From Flabesymbios commensalis (taxonomy: Eukaryota > Annelida > Polychaeta > Terebellida > Flabelligeridae), in assembly GCA_964017125.1 (NCBI GenBank), contig OZ024915.1, forward strand, positions 72,546,032 through 72,610,031: a stretch of 64,000 bases of DNA, written 5' to 3'. The notes beneath the pieces are model-generated. The model searched no databases. It saw only the letters and a list, made by a program, of their open reading frames with translations, and was not told the origin of the DNA. The translations under genes were made by a program, and so were the position numbers. Below, in pieces: positions 1 through 10,077 of this stretch (positions are counted from its first letter, which is position 1; each line of letters begins with the position of its first letter).

Positions 1-232
1 TGATGTACAGATTATGATGTGAGTTTGGGGTGAACGGGCACGGCCGGTTGTTGAGATCGTTTTCCTTCACCCGCCCGAGAACATAGGGGTTCTGGGCATG
101 TCTGGGTGATTTACCCCAGGCATGTGCATACATCCAGAGACTCTGGTCGGATAGTGACAATAGCTGAATGTAACTATATTGCCGGTTGTTTAAGGCTACC
201 ACGGCCAACATCAGTGACTACACTGACATTGA
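1..232 (-). mobile_element. RETRO-H fragment, cut by window edge
   Basis: Diverged copy of part of the RETRO-H unit at 59984-60650, in the same orientation. Shared landmarks are the GATGTACAGA start, the GGGGTTCTGGGCATGTCT block with its small hairpin, and the TTGCCGGTTGTTTAAGGCTACCAC block. The other end lies outside the window. Confidence 0.7.
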
Positions 233-429
233 CACTTAAACAGTAGGTATACACTAATTAGTCATAGCAATTTCCTTCTTCTAGAGTCATTGGCGGCCAT
301 CTTGGATTTGACACTTTTCTGGTAGTCAGATTTTGAAAGACTTTCTCCTGCCATTAAATACATCCCATTGGTGAAAAAACCTCTGGAAAATATCTTTGGT
401 ATAATTTTTCGGGGTGTTCGAGTGGATGT

Positions 430-805
430 TTGCATAAATCGACGACCTAGTATCTCCGCTTGTAATCAATATAATTTCATGATGTTTATATCAAAATGTT
501 CTTTTTGACAAAAGGATTACAATGAGACAGGCTTTGAGTCACAAAATAGTCACATAAATCATTTATTTTCAATTTCTGATATGTTAATGATTGAAATAGT
601 ATTTAAAATGTCATACATATCAAAATCTTGCTATTTTGCTTATTAATATACCTTAAATTGCAAATAAATTATAGGCGTGACTATTTAGTGACTCAGAACC
701 TGTTTCAATGGAATCCTTATGGCAATAAATGCACATGTAGACATTTAAATCATCAAGTTATGTTGATTACAAGCCGAGATATAGCGGTTTCAACATTTTG
801 GCGGC
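430..805. repeat. Long diverged foldback upstream of AChBP
   Basis: Two arms of roughly 130-150 bp face each other. AAAGGATTACAATGAGACAG near 512 pairs with the complement of CTGTTTCAATGGAATCCTT near 700, and CTCCGCTTGTAATCAAT near 455 pairs with ATTACAAGCCGAGATAT near 768. GGCGGCCATCTTGGA motifs flank it at about 293 and 803. This is most likely an old foldback MITE. No coding sequence is seen. Confidence 0.6.
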
Positions 806-1135
806 CATCTTGGACGCCATCTTGAATAATGGAAAAGGCTCCAGTGGGAATCACGGGGAGTTTTAGTATGTTGTTTCTAATGATATTTGGAAGGTATCCT
901 GAAAAATTCAGCTTGGGCATATTTTTTTCCCCTTCAGCCTGTTTACAGGTCTAATACTATTCGCCTATACAGGCTATGTCATGTTCTTTTAAAATAAATA
1001 CAATTTGATTCCCGTCATACACATTTTATGTAGATTGGTTGGATGTGCTACTGGTAGCGTTGACGTCGTATGTTTCTTAGTGTGAAAACATGTGACTTTA
1101 TGAACTGTGATTTTGTTTTTTACAGAAGTTTCAAG

Positions 1136-4100
1136 ATGTTCATCAAGACAAGTCTAGTGATTCTGCTGGTTCACCTGGCATTGACTCGAGCCGTGAGTAA
1201 CAACTCCTCAACATACTGTAGATCTGGTAATATTTGCAAGTATTTAATTTTCGCGAGGACAAATTCGCGAATTCAAGAACTTCGCGAAAATTATTATTAT
1301 AATAGCGCTATATATACTGATTAAAAAATGAAAATTCGCGAATTCTAAACTTCGAGAAAAGTCCCAAAATCAGAAATTAACGAAAATTTAAACACGCTAA
1401 AATTACCAGATCTACAGTAATTGGTTGTTTTGTATATAAACATTTAGGTCTATCTAGGGTTTGCTTGGGCCTCTGTCAGTCAGGTTGGTATACAAAGTAG
1501 CAGGTGTAAGCTTGATTGGAAAAATAACATAATTTTAAAATAAAGAGCACAAAATCATGAAATTTACGCGGTTCAGATGAATAATGCATTTAAAATAGAG
1601 TTACCAATGCTTATAATTAACCCTTACAGCGCGGGGATCGCCTTTAGACGTCAGAATCTGACGTCTGTAGATGTCAGATTCGGACGTCTAAGGTCGAGAC
1701 AACAGATTTTGACGTCTGAAATCGATCCCCGCTCTTGAAGAGTAAAATATTCAGAATGGCCGTAGACCCATAACATAGGTATTTAAATGAAACAGAATGA
1801 GCTAACTAAGACATTTATGATGATTTCAAATTGAAAAAACCCTTTGTTCTCCATGGCTTATATAAAAAATTTCAACACTTTAAGGGTTGTAAAATGTCCC
1901 CATGATTATGTTGATCCGCAGAGCGACCCAGAAGAGGACCACCACCATGCTGGCCAAGCCAAAAAGAGCGCTTTTAAGGTGAGCGTCATGTCATCCCCTC
2001 GGGGCTAAATGGTGTTGTCTGCCACTCAGGAGAGTGGCAGTCAACACCCTTTAGCGGGGACCATATCGGGATATGGTAGTCGGTGGTGGTCCTTTTTCTC
2101 TTTATAGTTACTTTATTTTCACTGAATATGGAACATGTGGAAAGGGACTTTACCTAAAAATGCCGGCTGCTCTGCTACAACAAAGGGCCGTAAGCTACTT
2201 GCCTGCTTACTTAACAAAATAATCAGTTAGAAACAAAACGTTTATTTACCATGATAAACCACATTGTAATGAACATAAACGAGAAAAGAACAATAATGAC
2301 GGAAATAACAAATAGTTTAAAAAAAGAATTGCAGATAGAAAAGCATGTATCAATGTGTGAAAATAGTAAAATATATATTCGTCCCCTTGGATATGAAAGG
2401 GTGTATCTGCCACTTTGTAAAGTGGCAGATACACCCTTTCATATCCAAGGGGACGTATTGTTGTCAGGGTTAGTTGTCATCGTACTGAGGACTAATATTA
2501 TTAGATGAAGCAAATGAGGATGATTAAGGGTTTTGTCAAGTTAAAAGAAATCCAAAAATCCGAGAAAAATTTGGGAGTGGGTGGGTGGGTGTATGAAGCC
2601 CCAACTCGAATTTTCCTTTTTTTTTGAATGTTTTGTTTTTTTTGTTTTTGTGTGGTTATTTCTTGTTGTATATCTTTCCAAAAAAAAATAAAAAAATTAA
2701 CAGGTGTGGGTGGGTGGCGTCTGGCCAATCCGATTTTTTCTCGGATTTTGGGATTTTTTTTAACTTGACAAGACCCCTTAGCTATTGCCAGCTGCATATG
2801 AATGTTTCGTGGTACATTTCTATGATATATTTTACTATATTTGTTTATAGGGTGGACCCACCAGTGCCGATGAGTACAATCTCCGGGCTGAGCTGACCTC
2901 TCGAGCTGACCCCATCCGTAAGCAGATGCGACCAATAGCAGGCGACCTGAGTCAGGCAGTACCTCTGTGGCACGGACTCTCATTGATCAACATCATGGAT
3001 GCCGACGAGACCACAGGCAAATTCTCCTTCCACACCTTTACACAGATGGTAAATTATAGTCAATCACTGATGTAACAATGATTTATGCCATTATAGTCAT
3101 AATTTAAGTATAAATCATTGTCACAAATCAAAGCACAGGAAAAATTTTCCTTCCATACCTTCATACATAGATGGTAAATGATCACTCTACTGAACTCAAA
3201 ATCAATTGTTTCACCAGACAAGTAGCCTATATGTGTACAATGGATCTATTTTAACTGGTACAGAGATTAAATATTCTGATATGTACATCGAGACAAAAGG
3301 GTGTAAGAGTGGGGTTTTGCGTTTTGCAATGCACCCGACTGTGATTTTCTATACAGGTCCCCAGAGTCGCAACTCTGGCATTTATTGAATCTGACAAGAT
3401 TTGACTAGAGGATGGCGAGACAGGTTAACTTCATACTCTGCCTAATTCTGCCCCCGAATGTCTTACTTTTTATTGCACTCCATCTTAGATCGAAATACAT
3501 TACATTGGCTGGCTAGCTTGACTGTGGGCATTTAGCACGGTTGCACCCCCCCCCCCCCCTCGTTCCTCAGGCTGGCTCAGGCTGGAGGGGGGCAGAGGCA
3601 GAAGTATCTGTGTTGTTCGGTTGTGCTTGATTCAATTACCCTCTATTCCGCTTTTCCGCTTCTCGCTGGGGCGTAGAGAGTGGGATTGCTTAAATTACTC
3701 TTTCGCAGCATCCTGTCCACTGTTTACGCAGCCTGGCCTTGTGATCTCCCCAGGTCATAATGGCTCTGCCGTATTCCCACAAACACTCTGCAATTATTGC
3801 TAGGTACGGAATTGCCATATGTGTCGGCGACGGCTTAATTACGTGCGACGGCTTAATTACGTCCGCTTACCAGTGTCCACTGGTGTTCACATTGGTTCAG
3901 ACAGACATCACACCTTTACCACCAGGCCTGATTGTGTAAAGGTCCTGTTTGCCTGAGTCACTATTGGTGCTGACATAACTTCTTAGGCCTAGGGGTTATT
4001 TTTTACGAGGCGTTGTGTGTTCACACTGGTGTTATTACACCTGTTACTGGGTCTGTCGTAACTTTGCCAAACAATGTCTGCTCATCAGTGGGTGCTTTGT

Positions 4101-5298
4101 TCGACCACCTGTTCCGCCTGAGTGTGTAATTCGACTGTAACTGCGAGTTTTAGTATTCATCTTACTCTCTGTTATTAATTAATATGTGTTAATTCGCGGT
4201 GAAATCACAGATACCACAAAGTTTTTTTTAATTTAAAACACCACAAATGATTAGGTTAGCTCTTTCTGATAATTCTAAATACAGGGATTGAACGGCAAAT
4301 TCTGCTTGCTCTTTCGCTCAAGATTGCAAAATTACTATATAGTTCAATGACTATGATCCATGACAATTAATTATACCTTAATTATGTTATATTGACAATT
4401 TATAGGATGCATTCGAGCTAATTTTATTTATGACTATCATTTCTTATCAGGAGGACCTTTTGCATTGTTAATGTTTTCTTAATATGTATTGTGTGTTACA
4501 GAGATGGAAGGACGAGTCCATGACATGGAACCCTGAGGCTCACAACGGAATCAACAGCCTCATGATCGACACGGATAACATGTGGAACCCAGACTTCATG
4601 CTCTACAACAGGTAAGATATAAGAGTCCTCATGAAATCATGTGGTGGTGTCAGCCATGACCTAGCCATGACCTAGCCAATACAAGGTATTAGATTACTCA
4701 TGTATTGGTTCATTATATGTTTAAACCAAGTAAAATAGCGAAACTAAGTGAATACATCGTTGCCTCGGAGCTAAAGGATCCTATCTGACACTCGTTAGAG
4801 TGGCAGATAGGATCCTTTAGCTCCGAGGCGACGACATGAACAGTGCCATATTTAAACAGCGAATGCAAATGATAAGTCTGGTGAAATCAAATGATGTCTT
4901 CAACATTCGCACACGCCTCAACATTCTGTGATTGATTGCTTCACTTCTTTTTCAGTATAAAATCCGAGGTTGAAGAAAGCCAATGGGTGAAGAGAATATT
5001 GTACGCAGACGGTACTGTGATGTTCATCCCTAACAGTTACTACACTGTGTTCTGTTCCAAGGGAGGCAACAAGGGCGCCGACTGGACCTGCAAACTCAAA
5101 TTCGGCTCCTGGGTCTATGCTTCTGACGCGGTAGATCTTCAGAAGACTGAGGAGGACAACATAGATATGACCGCGTACGAGGAGAGCCCACTGTGGGAGA
5201 TCGTAGATCACAGCTCGGCGGTCGAGAAGAAAAAGTACGACTGCTGCGAGGAGTTGTACGCCAGCATCACCTACAGCTTCGCTCTTAAGAGAAAGTAA
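1136..5298 (+). CDS. Acetylcholine-binding protein (AChBP), four coding exons
   Basis: Coding exons are 1136-1192, 2851-3048, 4502-4611 and 4956-5298, all with GT-AG borders and in frame (708 nt, 235 aa). The family is a secreted pentamer that matches the ligand-binding domain of Cys-loop nicotinic receptors; in snails, glia release it to buffer synaptic acetylcholine. Residues 1-19 (MFIKTSLVILLVHLALTRA) are a signal peptide. Ligand-site residues are all present: loop D W87, loop A Y120 (PDFMLYN), loop B W174 (KFGSW), and loop C Y216 with the vicinal pair C218-C219 and Y223 (YDCCEELY). The protein stops at YSFALKRK, before where a receptor would start its first membrane helix, so it is soluble. 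The Cys loop C155-C167 encloses 11 residues, against 13 in receptors and 12 in Lymnaea AChBP. The third exon is 110 bp with phase 0 and 2 borders, the size of the conserved nicotinic receptor exon. TTTTTTACAG at 1116-1125 looks like a splice acceptor, implying an upstream untranslated exon. Confidence 0.93.
1213..1423. mobile_element. TA-flanked MITE in AChBP intron 1
   Basis: Terminal inverted repeats CTGTAGATCTGGTAAT and ATTACCAGATCTACAG are each bordered by TA, the duplication typical of Tc1/mariner-like elements. The interior holds further inverted AATTCGCGAA motifs. It lies within about 20 bp of the exon 1 donor. Confidence 0.75.
1619..1906 (+). mobile_element. TTAA-B MITE
   Basis: Starts TTAACCCTTACAGCGCGGGG and ends near CACTTTAAGGGTTG. 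The left third is a palindrome built from GACGTCAGAATCTGACGTC units. The right part carries the family block GGCCGTAGACCCATAACATA followed by GATGATTTCAAATTG. More than a dozen relatives lie in this window. Confidence 0.8.
1931..2098. repeat. Foldback with HP1-type core
   Basis: Outer arms AGGACCACCACC and GGTGGTGGTCCT enclose an inner hairpin in which GCTAAATGGTGTTG and CTGCCACTC pair across a short loop with GAGTGGCAG and CAACACCCTTTAGC. The CTGCCACT/AGTGGCAG core is shared with the hairpins at 2380, 4757 and 20043. Confidence 0.75.
2380..2455. repeat. HP1 hairpin, perfect 76-bp palindrome
   Basis: CGTCCCCTTGGATATGAAAG and onward is matched base for base by its reverse complement, with only two unpaired bases at the centre. 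The inner core is CTGCCACTTT/AAAGTGGCAG. It sits in AChBP intron 1. A fragment of the same core occurs at about 48905. Confidence 0.85.
2524..2780. mobile_element. Foldback MITE with 40-45 bp inverted ends
   Basis: The left end AAGGGTTTTGTCAAGTTAAA pairs with the right end TTTAACTTGACAAGACCCCT; the match continues inward through ATCCGAGAAAAA and TTTTTCTCGGAT. The interior is T-rich with GGTGGGTGGG on both sides. It ends 70 bp before AChBP exon 2. Confidence 0.8.
3049..4501 (+). other. AChBP intron 2; no recognised element
   Basis: This 1.45-kb intron holds a C-run at about 3546-3559, a GC-richer stretch from about 3400 to 4150 unlike the AT-rich surroundings, and a short direct duplication CGACGGCTTAATTACGT at about 3828 and 3848. 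The GC-richer part may be an unrecognised insertion. No ORF with family resemblance is seen. Confidence 0.5.
4757..4834. repeat. HP1 hairpin, near-identical to the copy at 20043
   Basis: A 78-bp hairpin in AChBP intron 3. Arms GCCTCGGAGCTAAAGGATCC and its complement flank a CTGACACTCGTTAGAGTGGCAG centre. It differs from the copy 15 kb away at one base over 78, while the flanks are unrelated. Confidence 0.85.
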
Positions 5299-6002
5299 CT
5301 GTACGAGTGCTGCGAGATGTAGGCTAAGCTAGCATCATATACAGAATTAGTCTCAAGACATGGTCACTAATCGTCGTGTTATCATTGTGGGTTGTTCTCA
5401 CCAACTGGGCAGATAACGTTGTATCTACCGTACGTCGTTGTATTTATGTCGAATCGACGTCAATCACGTGGATTCGACGTAAACATTGGTAAATACAGCG
5501 TCGTATGCAGTGCTACAGACAAGCTGTTCTTATACATTAAGTTAACACCTCATCAACTCTAGTGACAATAGTGCCTCGCCAGCATGGACCATTCCATTGA
5601 CATTGATTTTTGCTTTAGATTCAGCTCAGATCAGTTTAAATATCAAGATAATCTGTAGTAGATGTAATCAATCGGTGCTTATATAACCTAGTGGCATAAT
5701 AGATGGTTTACCTTTTGTATTAGATGTAGCCTTTTAAAAGTGTAAAGTTTATCACGCATTTTATAATAGAGATAGATTTCACAAACTTTCAATCGTTCTG
5801 TATTAGACATATGCGATTAAGAGACAAAAACCCACAGCACAGAACATTATTTTCTCCTTTGTTTCTTTCATTTATTATTTTTGTTACCTATGTCATTTTT
5901 TTGAATACATTATTTCTCGTGTTTGTTTTGTTGTTGATCCTAACATGATTATTTTTTTTCGCGTTCTAGTAAAAACATAATGTGTCTACAAAGGTTAATA
6001 AA
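5299..6002 (+). other. AChBP 3' untranslated region
   Basis: AT-rich sequence after the stop codon, ending at an AATAAA signal at 5997-6002. No other gene is visible. The UTR end is inferred from the signal alone. Confidence 0.5.
5430..5507. repeat. Hairpin inside the AChBP 3' UTR
   Basis: ACGTCGTTGTATTTATGTCG followed by AATCGACGT pairs imperfectly with GATTCGACGTAAACATTGGT and AAATACAGCGTCGTA. It may be a PAL-like transposed hairpin now lying in the transcript, where it would fold into a stem of about 30 bp. Confidence 0.55.
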
Positions 6003-6767
6003 AAACCCACATTAGTAGTCCTACGGTGTACGTTGAATACTCGTAAGAAGTCACATGTCTGTGCTCTTCAAATGCCAAGTTTACTACACAATTAAGCTGT
6101 TACTGGATTTTGCCTTTGTGCAGGGTACCAGTGCCGTGCAAAGGCTAACAGCGTAAACTAGTTACTTCTTAGTTATCAACAGTTACTGCCTTTGTGAGGT
6201 AGAATTTTATGTTGGAGGATATAGTGTGAAAATGTAACCTTCGACACAGTGACCACCAAATTTGAAACGAAATCTCCATGCAGGCATTTTTAAGGATCAC
6301 GCTTAACATATTCAAGTAAGCCTACTATAAAAACACATATTATCTCGTCAAAAACCTGTCAAATTTTGTATTTATTTAAAAATATGCATTGTAACTTTCC
6401 GAACCCTAAAAAACAACCAAACTGTGCATATCTCGCTTACTTACTTGCCCGACCGAAATGCTCAAAATGAATGCCCTCCACAAATTCAAATATATTAAAA
6501 TAAAAAAGTAGAACTGGGTCAGGAGATTTGTTGAATGCTTTGCCTGTGACCATACGTAATGCCCAACCAGTTTGAACATTCCGGAAATTACTGAAATCTC
6601 CTCTATTTTGAGCTGGCTTTCCCGCACTAGCTCCTCGGTGGCCGGCTCCCTGTTGACGAAGCTGTTTTGGCCTGGATCATGGCATTTGATCATGCTAAGG
6701 ATATGTGCGCTATTGAGCTCGGTCCGCTGAGGATTTAGGCGTCACAGAAGTTTTATTAAAGGGACAT
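6003..6767. other. AT-rich spacer; weak repeat at its right end
   Basis: No gene is seen. About 6625-6735 resembles 24640-24748: both have GGCTCCCTGyTGAC, a GGCCTG block and ATGCTAAGG leading to GTGCGC. This suggests a low-copy repeat that I cannot classify. Confidence 0.35.
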
Positions 6768-7076
6768 GCGCACGCTAAAATCATAAAAAACTCGGTGATT
6801 TTATTTTGGCTTCTTATTGTGACCATATGTTGTAAACATGTTCATAGACTAGAACTGCAATTTTTTTTAAATTTTTGTGCTGCGCACTTACCAGTTAGGC
6901 TAGATATAGAGACGAAATTCCCGTATTTCCTATTTTTGACATGGTTGTTAAAAATGAGAAATCAGGAATTTCGTCTCTATATCTAGCCTAACTGGTTAGG
7001 ACATGTTTACATCATATGGTCATATTAAGAAGCCAAAATAAAATCACCGATTTTTTTATGATTTTAGCGTGGGCGT
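6768..7076. mobile_element. FB1 foldback MITE
   Basis: Outer inverted arms run from CGCACGCTAAAATCAT to TTTTATTTTGGCTTCTTA on the left and mirror back on the right. Inner arms are CCAGTTAGGCTAGATATAGA with its complement at 6979-6998. Almost the entire 309 bp folds on itself. Related copies are at 22108 and 39540. Confidence 0.85.
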
Positions 7077-7336
7077 GTAACTTTTAATTGATTCATAGTA
7101 AAACGATGTGTTTGAAACGAAGGTCGACGAATGCAAGTTGAAAAAAATATAGATCAATTAATTGTATTATTCTTAGTTGTGATGTCATTTAATTATTTAA
7201 AACTTTTGACAATGTCGGAATTTCGACATAACGAAAAGATATTCTATGCGCGATAACTTTACAATGGCTTGCGATAACTTTACAATGGCTTAAGACAAAT
7301 TCCTAATATTTGATAGAATAAATACCCTAATACACA

Positions 7337-7439
7337 TCCCAATAAACACGCGACGTTGACCCAATGTTGGTTTAATGCCGGTCCACCGTCTACGATGCTA
7401 GGCCAGCATCAAACCAACATTAGGTCAACGTATCTTGTC
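7337..7439. repeat. PAL palindrome
   Basis: Centre ACCGTCTACGATGCTAGGCC with arms CCAATGTTGGTTTAATGC and GCATCAAACCAACATTAGGT, and CAACG/CGTTG outer ends. Confidence 0.75.
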
Positions 7440-8429
7440 TATTTTGAATACTTATCAAGATAAATAACCTTGACCTGATATTATGATATCAAGGTCACCG
7501 CTGTTGGCCACATTTAGACTATCTTTGATAAATGGTAATGATATAGGCCTATACCATTTGTTTTAGTGTCAGTAAATATCAACGTGATAGCAGAAAACAA
7601 TAATTTTTTAAATATAATTTTAGATAAACAATGGGAAAACGTGTTAGAAGTGTTTAGTGATAGCCTTGTCTATGAAGTTCTGCAACACATTACTTATTTT
7701 AGTAATATATAACTAATATGACATTCCATCTATAATATACATAGACGCTATTTTTTTTTCGAATTTAACAACGATGCTCGGTGTCTGTCATAAGCGATTG
7801 CTTTGTCAAATCAAATCAAATCAAATTTATTAAAAATCGTTTTTTGTGATGAATACAAACATTAGCCAAAGGCTATTCTCCCGATTTGTAATGTAAAAAT
7901 CAACAATATCTTAACAACAACAGACATTCAAGTAATGTATTGTATATGCTTGTGTCATATATTTGGGTAATAAAACTAGGAAAACACATGTACTTTTATG
8001 CAAACTGACAATAATAGTGGCATTGGACTCCCCGTAAGCCTCGTTTATTTTGGTAAGAGTGTATTTGCTGAAAACACGACTTTCGATTGTGGCGTCATCT
8101 AGTGAATGTATGTGTGGTAAACATCATCGTGGGGACATCTAGTGTATGGGGCGATAACCAGTCTTTCAAATAGGGCCTGTGATTTGGTATCTGTAATTTA
8201 TTCGACAAATTCTGTTGATCAAACGACCCTTTATTATTGGATATTTACGTGAATGCTTAGTTTGTGAGAAAATAAATGCTCGCTTTCTACCTGACAAGGT
8301 TCGATTATGGGATCTTTGGATAACAATATAGTATGCTGCGACCCAGGTTTGAAAGGGTGGCAAAAATGGGTAGCAACTTTCTGATAGGTATTTAAAAGCA
8401 GTTATAATCGCATCAAACTTACATCAATA
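7440..8429. other. Spacer with a retroposon tail at 7806-7935
   Basis: (TCAAA)n followed by TTTATTAAAAATCG at 7806 looks like the reverse-complemented 3' tail of a LINE or SINE on the - strand. The remainder is AT-rich with no feature I recognise. Confidence 0.4.
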
Positions 8430-8658
8430 TTAACCCTTAAAGCGCTAAGTTATCCTCTTTAATTTTCACCCACTTGAAGTTGCGTCTCGCTACCGCGACC
8501 CACAACTTCAAGTGGCTGAAAATCACTCATGTTCGATCAATTTGAGACCAAACATTTACAAATTTTATTGTTTAAACAGTCATTTCGTTCCCAATATCAG
8601 TTTTTTAATCGGCTGATAAAATGGACTGGTAACGACTGTAGTCGCGCTCAGCGCTTAA
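8430..8658 (+). mobile_element. TTAA-C MITE
   Basis: Starts TTAACCCTTAAAGCGC and ends CAGCGCTTAA. The palindrome CACTTGAAGTTGyGTCTCGC with centre TACCGCGA is near the left end, followed by an unpaired tail with AATTTGAGACCAAACATTTAC and TTCGTTCCCAAT. Confidence 0.8.
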
Positions 8659-8956
8659 ATGTTTTATCATGTTTGTATCCAGCAGTAATTATTGCAGATT
8701 GAATCTACAGGCACCAAAGGGTTTCTTGTGACAGGATTACTGTGGATTTTATCTGCGGATTTCAATTTAGGAGTCGTTTGTATGGAAATGTGTGGCGCCC
8801 TCTGTCAAAATCTCTCGTTTATCTAGTGGCCTCGTCAGACTCGATCGTCAATCTGACGGTAGGTGGGCATTACGTGTAGAAGGTATAATAGATGGGATGG
8901 GTGGAGAGAGCAAGAGTCCAAGGACGAAATGCACGCCACAGGCTCCAGAATAACAC

Positions 8957-9195
8957 CTTAACCCTTACAGTGCGGGGATCGACTTCAGACGTCAGATTCT
9001 GACGTCTATAGTCGTCAGAATCTGACGTCTGAAGTCGATCCACGCGATGTAAGAATTCAAATATTTGTAACGGCCGTAGACCAATAACATAGTTATTCAA
9101 ATGAAGCGTAAAGAGCTAACTAAGACATGTATGATGATTTCAAATTGTAAACAAATCTTTGGTCTCCATGGTTGATTAGGAAGTTTTTCGTGTCT
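8957..9195 (+). mobile_element. TTAA-B MITE
   Basis: Full palindromic head (GGGGATCGACTTCAGACGTC pairing with its mirror) followed by the CGGCCGTAGACC and GATGATTTCAAATTG blocks. The right end has degenerated. Confidence 0.75.
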
Positions 9196-9317
9196 TATCT
9201 CAGAGGTTAGCTTTTTGGACACTCGGGATGCATTGTATTACACCCCTGAGAACGGACCTAATTCCCTACATCTGATGATTTTAGAGTGGAGTTTTGCATG
9301 AAACTGTTTTCAATATT

Positions 9318-9512
9318 ATGGCAGCGACAACAGCATATACAGTTGAAGAAGACGTAAAACCTGCTGTGGACGTTTTCATAGTTATGAGTGAATTAATAAT
9401 GTCATTACCTCTTATGAAGCGGGAAGAACTAGCTATTAATATTTATGCCGATTTAAAATGGAAAAAACTCTTAAGTACAATACGTAAATACAAACAATTC
9501 AGAGATATTTAA
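9318..9512 (+). CDS. Small ORF of unknown origin (64 aa)
   Basis: An ATG-started frame with an acidic-then-basic composition (VEEDVKPAVD, then LKWKKLLSTIRKYKQF). It looks more protein-like than other short frames here, but no splice signals, domain or upstream signal support it. It may be an exon, a transposon remnant or chance. Confidence 0.15.
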   Translation: MAATTAYTVEEDVKPAVDVFIVMSELIMSLPLMKREELAINIYADLKWKKLLSTIRKYKQFRDI

Positions 9513-9519
9513 AAAATGA

Positions 9520-10077
9520 TTGGTTCACGCATGATAAAAGAAAGAAAAGGAAGGAGTAATAAAGGTTGACCTCATTTATTGTTGCGGGAATGATGACATT
9601 AAAATGGCAATATTTATAGAAAATCGCATTTAGCACACAAAGTGTGATTAATTTAATATAATTTTTTTTGCTTTTTATTATTTGAGCAAATTGCTATTTT
9701 TAGTTGCATTTTCAGCTGATTTCTGAAATCCTAACACGCGTAACTTTAGTTATAAATTTTATTTCAAGTGGCACTAATATGAATATGTCGGTGATATATG
9801 CAAAATGTAAAGACATGCAAAATATTCCTGGGTTAACCTGAAAACACAGAGAAAGGAGAAACAGTAAATATTCTTTATTATATATATATGCAGGATTGTT
9901 AAAATGAAATCGTATCTCGTACAGCAATTATTACAATAATATTATCACATTATTGTTTTTTTGTTTGCTATTATTTAGCTCTGGTTGCATTGACATCAGT
10001 CTAAATACATATAGTCCATTCTAAGTGATGCGCATGGATCTGCTAAACCTGTCATCAGGGTTGTTCTTGTGATAAAG
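9520..10077 (-). other. 3' flank of the SAA-like gene
   Basis: AT-rich. TTTATT at 9874-9879 reads AATAAA on the - strand, about 200 bp past the SAA-like stop codon, and is a plausible poly(A) signal. Nothing else is recognised. Confidence 0.35.

Noticed and set aside
6406-6693. 95-codon - strand ORF
   Set aside because: Part of it lies in a low-copy repeat shared with 24640-24748 and no domain is visible.
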